From contig JAAXTM010000005.1 in NCBI GenBank assembly GCA_013336525.1, positions 62,001 to 126,000 on the forward strand: a stretch of 64,000 bases of DNA. The letters run 5' to 3'. Shown piece after piece: positions 57,543-64,000 of this stretch. The DNA comes from Geobacteraceae bacterium (lineage in GTDB: Bacteria > Desulfobacterota > Desulfuromonadia > Geobacterales > Pseudopelobacteraceae). The notes beneath the pieces were generated by a model. The model searched no databases. It saw only the letters and a program-made list of their open reading frames with translations, and was not told the DNA's origin. Within the stretch, counting starts at the first letter, position 1, and each line of letters starts with the position of its first letter. Both the position numbers and the translations under genes were made by a program.

Positions 57543-59192
57543 ATGTCAGAACAGAAAAAAGGTTCGCTGGGAGAAATCCTCTCCGCCTGCAACATCATCA
57601 ACGAAGACGATATCACTGCAGCTCTGGAGGAACAGGGGCGTAGCGGGGCACGTATCGGTGAAGCGCTCATCACCCTGGGAATCGTCACGCAAGAAGATAT
57701 TGACTGGGCGCTTTCCAACCAGCTGGACCTCCCCTACATCCGACTCAAAGTTGACATGATCGACCCTGATGCAGTACGGCTTGTTCCGGCTGCGCTCGCG
57801 AGAAAGTTCAACCTGATTCCACTCATTAAAGCCGGGAATGAGCTGAACATCGCTATTTCCGACCCGCTCAACAGTGCTGCAATCACCGCCGTTGAGCGGG
57901 AGACCGGCTGTCAGATCAATGTATCAGTGGCTTTGATCCGTGAAATACGTGAAATGATCGATGCCTGCTACGGCAGCAGCGAGCAGGAACGGCTGGGATT
58001 TACTTCGAGTGCCTTTTCCGATAATGTTCTGGATGCTATTAACAGCGACCTGAGCGGTGGCAAGCTGCTTGACTACCTGCTGGTTTTTATCCTGCAAAAC
58101 CGGCTTTCATCCCTATCACTGCAACCGATGGGAGAATCCGTAGCCATCAGTGGCAGACGAGGTGGCATTTCACGCCCGGTCGGCTCTTTAGTCGGCACCT
58201 ATTATCCAGACGTCACTCTCAAAATCCGTAAAAACATCGGCAGCAGCACCCATAGTGAGCCATCCTCTAACGGACTGTTGAAGTTCAGCTACCGCTCTCA
58301 CCCGATAATCTTCCAGATTTCCTCCATGGCCGGCTATGGCGGCGAATACATCACCATACGTCCTCACGTATCCTCGACCGTTCCGGATCGTCTTGCCGAA
58401 TTGCATCTCCCCCCACATCATGAAAGCAATTTTTTACGCCTTGCCTGCGCACAACACGGCATCACCTTTTTCGCTTCGAGAAACACACAGGAACGGGATC
58501 GTTTTATTGATCTGATGCTTGAAGAGATGGATACAACAGGCAAGAATGTCATTATCCTGGGTGAAGGGCCGGGCCGGTCGAATAAACATTTCCCACGAGT
58601 TATTCTTCCGCGTGACGAGGCTGAACGTGCCGCAACAATCATGAACGCTCTGGACCATGCACCGGATATACTTGTTATTGAGGATGCTACCGAGGGGATG
58701 CCTTTTACTGCTGCCTGCAGGGCCGCCATGCGCGGAAAACTTATTCTGGCCGGCCTGGAAACTCGTGGAACCCGCAATGTTCTGCGCCAGCTGTTACTTT
58801 ACCAGCAACAGAACTACTTCCTTCCGGTCTTCGTCAATGGCCTGATTTCATTCAAAGGGATTCAGCTGTTCTGCCCGGAATGCAGGACAGAATACGTCCC
58901 ACCTGCTGAGGAACTGGCAGCAATGAATCTTCATAATCAACCCGCATCTTTTTACAGTACAACCGGGTGTGATGCCTGTGGCCATAGCGGCTTCAGCAAA
59001 AGAAAGTTTTTGACTGACGTGATCATTTTCAGTGACGAGTTCTTACGCATTTTTGAACAGTCCAGCGATGTCGCCGCGCTGGAGAAATATCTTGAAATGT
59101 CGGGATATCATGGTCTGGAAGATGAAGGGCTACGGCTCCTGATGGCTGGAGACGTTTCGCCTGAGGAATATATTGCTTCGGTTGTTTTATAA
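57543..59192 (+). CDS. GspE/PilB-family protein with degenerate ATPase site
   Basis: The 549-residue protein begins with a GspE N-terminal (MshEN-type) domain (GEILSACNIINEDDITAALEEQG, ISDPLNSAAITAVERETG), followed by a region aligned with the secretion ATPase fold. Where PilB has HGI..VTGPTGSGKTTTL it has HGITFFASRNTQERDRFIDL, with no P-loop; the Walker B region reads DILVIEDATEG. The C-terminal cysteine motif of GspE remains (CPECRTEY with CDACGHSGFSKRKF). It is therefore probably a non-hydrolysing paralogue. GGAGG precedes the ATG. pilT follows after 16 bases, so a role in pilus motor assembly or regulation is likely but unproven. Confidence 0.8.
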   Translation: MSEQKKGSLGEILSACNIINEDDITAALEEQGRSGARIGEALITLGIVTQEDIDWALSNQLDLPYIRLKVDMIDPDAVRLVPAALARKFNLIPLIKAGNELNIAISDPLNSAAITAVERETGCQINVSVALIREIREMIDACYGSSEQERLGFTSSAFSDNVLDAINSDLSGGKLLDYLLVFILQNRLSSLSLQPMGESVAISGRRGGISRPVGSLVGTYYPDVTLKIRKNIGSSTHSEPSSNGLLKFSYRSHPIIFQISSMAGYGGEYITIRPHVSSTVPDRLAELHLPPHHESNFLRLACAQHGITFFASRNTQERDRFIDLMLEEMDTTGKNVIILGEGPGRSNKHFPRVILPRDEAERAATIMNALDHAPDILVIEDATEGMPFTAACRAAMRGKLILAGLETRGTRNVLRQLLLYQQQNYFLPVFVNGLISFKGIQLFCPECRTEYVPPAEELAAMNLHNQPASFYSTTGCDACGHSGFSKRKFLTDVIIFSDEFLRIFEQSSDVAALEKYLEMSGYHGLEDEGLRLLMAGDVSPEEYIASVVL

Positions 59193-59208
59193 ATAGGGGA
59201 GGAATCTT

Positions 59209-60270
59209 ATGGCACGCATAGATGCACTCTTTAATATGATGCAGGAACAGGGAGCATCCGACCTGCACCTTTCCACCGGGAACCCGCCGATTTTTCGTCA
59301 GCGGGGTGATATGGTAAGGCTAAACTTCAAATCGCTGGGGCATGACGAGCTGAAAACAATCCTGTTCGAGATTTTAAGTGAAAAACAGCAGGCGCACTTC
59401 AACGAAACCAAGGATCTTGATTTTGCCTATGAAGTGCCCGGTCTGGCTCGTTTCCGTGGCAACATCATGATGCAGTATCGCGGGATTGCCGCAGTATTCC
59501 GTATCATTCCATCTAAGATTCTTTCGGCTGATGAACTGGGACTGCCGGATGGGGTACGGCGCATGACCAATTTCAAGAAAGGGATGGTGCTGGTGACCGG
59601 CCCGACCGGGTCCGGCAAATCTACGACGTTGGCCGGCATGATCGACCTGATCAACTCAACCCGTAAAGAACATATCCTGACCTTTGAGGACCCGCTGGAG
59701 TTCATTCATGAAAACAAAATGTCTCTCATGAATCAGCGTCAGATCGGCGAGCATACCGAAAGTTTCGCCTCGGCCCTGCGTGCTGCTTTGCGAGAAGATC
59801 CTGACGTCATACTTGTTGGCGAAATGCGCGATCTGACAACAATTCAGCTCGCCATGAGCGCTGCCGAAACTGGCCACCTGGTCTTTGGCACCCTGCATAC
59901 CAGCACCGCCGCCAAGACTGTTGACCGTATTATTGACGTTTTCCCGACCGACCAGCAGGAGCAGGTCCGCGCCATGCTGTCTGAATCTCTAAAGGGAGTT
60001 ATCTGCCAGCAGCTTTTGAAAACAGCCGACGGCAAGGGGCGCGTCGCGGCTCTGGAAATCATGCTCGGCACCCCGGCCATCGCCAACCTGATCCGCGAAG
60101 GAAAGACATTCCAGATCCCCTCCATCATGCAGACCGCCAAGAAGGACGGCATGCAGCTTATGGACCAGCACCTGCTCGATCTGCTGAAAACAAAAATGGT
60201 AAACCCGGAAGAGGCCTATCGCTGTGCCATCGACAAGAAGCAGTTTGAACAATATCTGACGCCGGCATAA
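59209..60270 (+). CDS. pilT: Type IV pilus retraction ATPase PilT
   Basis: The 353-residue protein has the PilT layout. It has an N-terminal PAS-like domain (QGASDLHLSTGNPPIFRQRGDM), Walker A GPTGSGKSTTLAGMID, the Asp box ILTFEDPLEFIHENK, Walker B DVILVGEMRDLTTIQLAM and the His box GHLVFGTLHTSTAAKT. The C-terminal retraction motif AIANLIREGKTFQI is also present. All catalytic elements are intact, in contrast to its upstream neighbour. GGAGG precedes the ATG at 59209. It powers pilus disassembly or twitching. Confidence 0.95.
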   Translation: MARIDALFNMMQEQGASDLHLSTGNPPIFRQRGDMVRLNFKSLGHDELKTILFEILSEKQQAHFNETKDLDFAYEVPGLARFRGNIMMQYRGIAAVFRIIPSKILSADELGLPDGVRRMTNFKKGMVLVTGPTGSGKSTTLAGMIDLINSTRKEHILTFEDPLEFIHENKMSLMNQRQIGEHTESFASALRAALREDPDVILVGEMRDLTTIQLAMSAAETGHLVFGTLHTSTAAKTVDRIIDVFPTDQQEQVRAMLSESLKGVICQQLLKTADGKGRVAALEIMLGTPAIANLIREGKTFQIPSIMQTAKKDGMQLMDQHLLDLLKTKMVNPEEAYRCAIDKKQFEQYLTPA

Positions 60271-60287
60271 TTATGGAGACTGCAACC

Positions 60288-60776
60288 ATGAACTTTAACC
60301 ATTTTGATGAAAGCGGCCATGCGATTATGGTCGATGTCAGTGCCAAACAGCCGACACTGCGCACCGCCGTTGCGGCGGCTGAAGTCAGGCTCTCGCCGGA
60401 ATTACTGGCGGCTATCAAAATCGGCGGTGTTGCCAAGGGCGATGTGCTGGGCGTAGCCCGTCTGGCCGGTATCATGGCTGCCAAGCGTACAGCGGATCTG
60501 ATCCCGCTTTCCCACCCGCTTGCCATACATAATGTCAGCGTCGATTTTGAACTGGATGAGCTCTCCGGGGTGATCACGACACGCTGCACCGTACGTGCGC
60601 TTGAGCGAACCGGCGTAGAGATGGAAGCGATGACCGGAGCCAGCCTCGCGGCTTTGACGATTTATGACATGTGTAAGGGGAGTGATAAATCGATTACAAT
60701 CGGCGAGATCAAGCTGCTTTTCAAGGAAGGCGGCAAAAGCGGCGTCTACAGGCGCGACGTTAACAACAAAGCCTGA
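60288..60776 (+). CDS. moaC: Cyclic pyranopterin monophosphate synthase MoaC
   Basis: The 162-residue protein has MVDVSAKQPTLRTAVAAAEV, AKRTADLIPLSHPL and GVEMEAMTGASLAALTIYDMCK, the MoaC family core. It carries out the second half of the first step of molybdopterin synthesis with MoaA. Length equals E. coli MoaC (161). The start at 60288 follows GGAG; the in-frame ATG at 60273 overlaps that site. It is not next to other moa genes and is 17 bases after pilT. Confidence 0.95.
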   Translation: MNFNHFDESGHAIMVDVSAKQPTLRTAVAAAEVRLSPELLAAIKIGGVAKGDVLGVARLAGIMAAKRTADLIPLSHPLAIHNVSVDFELDELSGVITTRCTVRALERTGVEMEAMTGASLAALTIYDMCKGSDKSITIGEIKLLFKEGGKSGVYRRDVNNKA

Positions 60777-60784
60777 CGGCCTGT

Positions 60785-61573
60785 ATGCAGACAGAACAGA
60801 CCATCCGTCTATCCGCTTTTATTGGTGTCCTTCTACTGGTTGCCGTCTGGGAGATCATTGCACCGCGCCGTCCTTTGCTGGATAACAAAAGCAGGCGCTG
60901 GTTTATCAATCTTTCCATTGTCTTTATTGACACCGTAACTGTCAGGCTGTTGTTCCCGATCCTCCCTGTTGCTCTGGCACAGATCGCCGCGACACGGGGA
61001 TGGGGTCTTTTCAATATACTGGTCATGCCGCTTTGGTCTAAAATTCTCCTGAGCATTTTAATCCTGGATTTTATCATTTATCTTCAACACGTCATGTTTC
61101 ACTACCTCCCTACCCTCTGGCGATTGCACCGGATGCACCATACAGACCTTGACCTTGACGTTACCACCGGCAATCGTTTCCATCCGCTGGAGATTGTAAT
61201 CTCGATGTTTATTAAATTGACGGCGGTAGTCATCCTGGGAGCTCCGGCACTGGCGGTACTTTCCTTCGAAGTGGTCCTGAATGCGTGCTCCATGTTCAGC
61301 CACGGCAACGTCAAACTTCCCGCCACTGCAGACCGGCTGCTGCGCCTGTTTCTGGTGACTCCTGACATGCATCGTGTCCATCATTCGACAATTGTGCGCG
61401 AAACCAACAGCAATTTTGGCTTCAACCTCCCCTGGTGGGACCGACTCTTAGGGACTTACCGCCCCCAGCCCGAAAAAGGCCACATGGAGATGACCATCGG
61501 CCTCAAGGAATACCGCGATCCGCAACGGCTGACCTTGCCCCGTCTCCTTATTCAGCCGTTTACCAGCCCATAA
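60785..61573 (+). CDS. Fatty acid hydroxylase/sterol desaturase family membrane protein
   Basis: The 262-residue integral membrane protein has several helices and the histidine boxes of di-iron membrane hydroxylases: HVMFH, HRMHHTDLDLD, and HRVHHST, with NRFHPLE between. The family hydroxylates or desaturates lipids, carotenoids or sterols. The substrate here is unknown. It starts 8 bases after moaC and probably shares its transcript. Confidence 0.88.
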   Translation: MQTEQTIRLSAFIGVLLLVAVWEIIAPRRPLLDNKSRRWFINLSIVFIDTVTVRLLFPILPVALAQIAATRGWGLFNILVMPLWSKILLSILILDFIIYLQHVMFHYLPTLWRLHRMHHTDLDLDVTTGNRFHPLEIVISMFIKLTAVVILGAPALAVLSFEVVLNACSMFSHGNVKLPATADRLLRLFLVTPDMHRVHHSTIVRETNSNFGFNLPWWDRLLGTYRPQPEKGHMEMTIGLKEYRDPQRLTLPRLLIQPFTSP

Positions 61574-61581
61574 TTGCCCGC

Positions 61582-61611
61582 TTGACACAACTCCTGTAAA
61601 ACTGGTACTGT
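61582..61611 (+). promoter_or_regulatory. Candidate promoter upstream of the DEAD-box helicase
   Basis: TTGACA (61582-61587) and TACTGT (61606-61611) are separated by 18 bases. Transcription from here would begin near 61618 and meet a strong terminator after about 60 bases, before the helicase gene. Confidence 0.5.
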
Positions 61612-61650
61612 ACGGCATTACAATTGTTGTACCGGATAGCACTTAATCGT

Positions 61651-61678
61651 AAGCCCCGGAAAACTCCGGGGCTTTTTT
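61651..61678 (+). terminator. Strong intrinsic terminator in the helicase leader
   Basis: AAGCCCCGGA (61651-61660) and TCCGGGGCTT (61665-61674) form a 10-base stem with an AAAC loop and end in TTTTTT (61673-61678). It lies between the hydroxylase stop and the helicase start, but downstream of a candidate promoter. It can end the upstream operon, attenuate the helicase, or release a short RNA. Confidence 0.85.
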
Positions 61679-61713
61679 CGTACAACCCAGAACAACCAGA
61701 AAGAAGGAGCAGC

Positions 61714-63054
61714 ATGGAGTTCCAAGAATTTAATTTACACCCCGTAATTGCAGCAAGTATCAAAGAGGCCGGCTATACCACACCGACCCCTATTCAGCAA
61801 CAGGCCATACCGACGGTCATGCTGGGGCGTGACGTCATGGGCCTGGCCCAGACCGGCACCGGCAAGACAGCGGCGTTCGCTTTGCCGGTTCTGAATCGTC
61901 TGATGGAAGGACCGCGCAGCTGTGTCCGTGCCCTGGTCGTAGCCCCTACCCGTGAATTGGCCGAACAGATTCATGAATCATTCGTGACGCTCGGAAAAGG
62001 GACACGGCTGAGGAGTGTTACCGTTTATGGCGGGGTCAACGTCAATCCGCAGATACATGCGCTCAAAAACGGCGTCGAAATCGTAGTGGCCTGCCCAGGC
62101 CGTCTTCTGGACCACATCGGACAAGGCACCATCGACCTTTCCCGTCTTGAGGTACTGATCCTGGACGAAGCTGACCAGATGTTCGATATGGGGTTTCTCC
62201 CCGATATTCGCCGAATCCTGGGTCACATCCCTGCCAAACGACAAACGCTGCTGTTTTCAGCCACCATGCCGCCCAGCATCAGCAAGCTCGCCCACGACAT
62301 CCTGAATAATCCGGTCACCGTTCAGGTCGGCAATACAGCCCCCCCGGTCACCGTTTCCCACGCCCTCTATCCGGTAGAGCAGCATTTAAAAACGGCACTG
62401 CTTCTTGAACTGCTGAAGCATACTGACACTGATTCCGTTTTGATTTTTACCCGCACCAAGCACCGTGCCAAGCGCCTGGGTGAACAGCTTGAGAATGCCG
62501 GCTACAAGGCAGCGTCACTGCAGGGCAATCTGTCCCAGAATCGCCGCCAGGCGGCACTTGACGGCTTTCGTGACGGTACTTATCAGATTTTGGTGGCAAC
62601 CGACATCGCCGCACGCGGCATCGATGTTTCGCAGATATCGCACGTTATCAACTATGACATTCCAGACACACCGGAAGCCTACGTTCACCGTATCGGGCGT
62701 ACCGGGCGCGCTGCCAAAAGCGGCGACGCGTTTACCATGGTCTGCAGTGAGGACACTATCATGGTGCGCACGATAGAGAAGAAACTCGGCGCCCCGTTAG
62801 AGCGACGTACAGTAGACGGCTTTGACTACACAATTGCTGCACCAAAAAAAGATGCAGAGTTCGCCAGACCGCCCCGCGAACCGCGGCCAACCCGCAAACC
62901 GGCCGCTGCCAAAAAGAGTTCAGCCGGTTCAATCAACCCTTTCAAAACCGATCATCCCGGCAGCAAACCTGCGGGCCGTCCTCAGCAGACACGGCCGGGC
63001 GCAACAGGTGGCGCACCCAAAACAGTCTTCAACAGTTCTCGTCGAGGGAAATGA
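61714..63054 (+). CDS. DEAD-box RNA helicase, RhlE-like
   Basis: The 446-residue protein has the Q motif (FQEFNLHPVIAASIKEAGYTTPTPIQQQAIP), motif I AQTGTGKTAAF, motif II LDEADQMFDMGF, SAT, ATDIAARGIDV and HRIGRTGRA. A basic, low-complexity C-terminal tail (residues about 385-446, PRPTRKPAAAKK) probably binds RNA. It likely unwinds structured RNA in ribosome assembly or at low temperature. The start at 61714 follows AAGGAG; an upstream in-frame reading would pass through the terminator. Confidence 0.93.
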   Translation: MEFQEFNLHPVIAASIKEAGYTTPTPIQQQAIPTVMLGRDVMGLAQTGTGKTAAFALPVLNRLMEGPRSCVRALVVAPTRELAEQIHESFVTLGKGTRLRSVTVYGGVNVNPQIHALKNGVEIVVACPGRLLDHIGQGTIDLSRLEVLILDEADQMFDMGFLPDIRRILGHIPAKRQTLLFSATMPPSISKLAHDILNNPVTVQVGNTAPPVTVSHALYPVEQHLKTALLLELLKHTDTDSVLIFTRTKHRAKRLGEQLENAGYKAASLQGNLSQNRRQAALDGFRDGTYQILVATDIAARGIDVSQISHVINYDIPDTPEAYVHRIGRTGRAAKSGDAFTMVCSEDTIMVRTIEKKLGAPLERRTVDGFDYTIAAPKKDAEFARPPREPRPTRKPAAAKKSSAGSINPFKTDHPGSKPAGRPQQTRPGATGGAPKTVFNSSRRGK

Positions 63055-63089
63055 CGTAAGTTTTATTCAACGTTGAATTCCAAGCAAAA

Positions 63090-63120
63090 GACCTCCGGAG
63101 CTTTAAAAGCCTCGGGGGTC
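63090..63120 (+). terminator. Likely terminator after the DEAD-box helicase
   Basis: GACC(T)CCG at 63090-63097 pairs with CGG(G)GGTC at 63113-63120, with a GC-AAAG inner part around TTTAAAA. The tail TCTCTACATTT is only weakly T-rich. A perfect palindrome ATTCAACGTTGAAT lies just upstream at 63065-63078. Confidence 0.6.
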
Positions 63121-63188
63121 TCTCTACATTTATATTGACATCTAAATTATTGAATTGATATTTTCATTTCATAAGACAAGGAGCCCCA

Positions 63189-63497
63189 GTGCAAGCTAAA
63201 GAGCTGGTCCAACTGATAAAATCAAAAAAATCGCCGACCGTCGTCGATGTACGCAGCGGCTTCGAATACCGCAGCGGTCACGTACCTGGCGCTATCCACG
63301 CCCCAACCTGGAAAATCCTGCTTAAAATAGCAAAACTTCCGAAAGACAAGAATGCCAAGCTGGTGGTACTCTGTGAACATGGTCCGCGCGCCCAGATGGC
63401 TCAGGGGCTTTTGGGGCTGTACGGCTACAGCAACGTTACACTCCTTGATGGGAATATGGCTGGGTGGCGCAGAGCAGGGTTACCGGTTGAGAAATGA
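63189..63497 (+). CDS. Rhodanese-like protein
   Basis: The 102-residue single-domain protein has VVDVRSGFEYRSGHVPGAIHAP and the active loop VLCEHGPRAQMAQ with a catalytic cysteine, followed by LLDGNMAGWRRAGLP. It may carry sulfane sulfur. The start is GTG at 63189 with AAGGAG upstream. It is 40 bases before the J-domain gene on the same strand. Confidence 0.9.
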   Translation: MQAKELVQLIKSKKSPTVVDVRSGFEYRSGHVPGAIHAPTWKILLKIAKLPKDKNAKLVVLCEHGPRAQMAQGLLGLYGYSNVTLLDGNMAGWRRAGLPVEK

Positions 63498-63536
63498 CTT
63501 TGATGCGGGAACGGTTGCATCATGGAGTGCAGAGCC

Positions 63537-63848
63537 ATGACGTTTAATGAGCTGCAAAAGTCGCTGGAAATATTAGGGCTTTATGACCGGGTAACGATGA
63601 AGCAGGTCAAGAGCCGTCATCGTGAACTTGTGAAGCGGTATCACCCGGATTCCGGAGAAACTGCAGGCGGTGAACAGATCCAGCTGATTAATGCTGCCTA
63701 CCGTATCTTAAGTGAATATCTTGAATCATATTGCTTTTCTTTTTCGGAAGAGGAGTTCTACAGCCAGAACCCTGAAGAACGCATGCGACTTCAGTTCATA
63801 GATAATGCCCTCTGGGGTGGAAGTCGTGAGCAACGGGGGAAAAACTGA
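63537..63848 (+). CDS. Small J-domain protein
   Basis: The 103-residue protein has a J-domain (residues about 6-60) with the HPD motif in HRELVKRYHPDSGE and INAAYRILSEYLE. It lacks the Gly/Phe and zinc-finger parts of DnaJ, so it is a minimal cochaperone that would stimulate an Hsp70. The start at 63537 follows GGAG; the ATG at 63522 lies in that site. Confidence 0.85.
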   Translation: MTFNELQKSLEILGLYDRVTMKQVKSRHRELVKRYHPDSGETAGGEQIQLINAAYRILSEYLESYCFSFSEEEFYSQNPEERMRLQFIDNALWGGSREQRGKN

Positions 63849-63874
63849 ATCATAAAACGCCTTAAGGAGTCACA

Positions 63875-64000
63875 ATGACACAACAAAAAGATTTTGACAC
63901 CGTCGCTTTACAGTGGGACGAAGAGCCGCGCCGTGTCAAACTGGCAGGTGAGATTGCCACTGCTATTAAGGAAAACGTACCTCTTTCAAAAGAATGGGAT
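63875..64000 (+). CDS. Start of a likely class I methyltransferase (partial)
   Basis: An ATG at 63875 follows AAGGAG (63863-63868) and stays open for 42 codons to the window edge. The N-terminus QKDFDTVALQWDEEPRRVKL resembles the opening of small SAM-dependent methyltransferases (FD..A..WD..PRRV). No SAM motif is inside the window, so the call is tentative. Confidence 0.65.
   Translation, partial: MTQQKDFDTVALQWDEEPRRVKLAGEIATAIKENVPLSKEWD

Overview
The window reads as chromosomal DNA of a Geobacter-like bacterium (Desulfuromonadota, Geobacterales). This is inferred from gene content: an OmpJ-type porin next to a methylmalonyl-CoA epimerase, mutase and biotin carboxylase locus; an ATP synthase operon with paired b and b' subunits, lacking a and c, next to parAB; radical SAM proteins with B12-type domains; and many hybrid histidine kinases. 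Genes are tightly packed. I found no tRNA, rRNA, CRISPR array, insertion sequence or integrase.

Layout. (1) 1-2058: tail of an upstream gene, a B12-binding radical SAM protein and a divergent small DUF4911-type protein. (2) 2258-14177: a potassium-uptake island. It has a 75-residue phage-tail-like ORF where kdpF would be expected, then kdpA, B, C, D and E, then two tandem kup genes separated by an intrinsic terminator. (3) 14158-16675, minus strand: an unknown protein, an O-methyltransferase and a YhcC-type radical SAM protein. (4) 16751-24567, minus strand: parA-parB, then atpF'-atpF-atpH-atpA-atpG-atpD-atpC with a clear terminator. (5) 24669-28095: an exported protein and a porin, each with a strong terminator; the porin has a 459-base upstream region. 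(6) 28096-35833, minus strand: a methylmalonyl-CoA (propionate) module made of an XRE-cupin regulator with a likely self-operator, a carboxyltransferase, a biotin carboxylase/biotin carrier, a mutase large subunit and an epimerase.

(7) 35908-44299, minus strand: an orphan GlcF-like Fe-S protein, trmFO, topA, dprA, a LysM protein and a CpoB-type lipoprotein. (8) 44401-56038, plus strand: a U32 protein and a compact five-gene signalling cluster plus a periplasmic binding protein: hybrid kinase with three receivers, binding protein, kinase-less paralogous sensor, CheR, CheB, and a second hybrid kinase. (9) 56131-64000, plus strand: dnaB, a PilB/GspE-like protein that has lost its Walker A motif, pilT, moaC, a fatty acid hydroxylase family protein, a DEAD-box helicase with a terminator in its leader, a rhodanese, a J-domain protein and the start of a likely methyltransferase.

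The best candidate for an undescribed system is 45676-56038. A periplasmic binding protein without a transporter is translationally coupled to a membrane hybrid kinase. A paralogue of that kinase stops exactly before the kinase domain and is followed one base later by cheR, then a receiver-less cheB and a soluble hybrid kinase. There is no CheA, CheW, classical chemoreceptor or DNA-binding output. This suggests methylation-tuned phosphorelay signalling outside chemotaxis. Second is the GspE-family pseudo-ATPase beside pilT. Third is a set of possible RNA-level switches before kup2, trmFO and the DEAD-box helicase.
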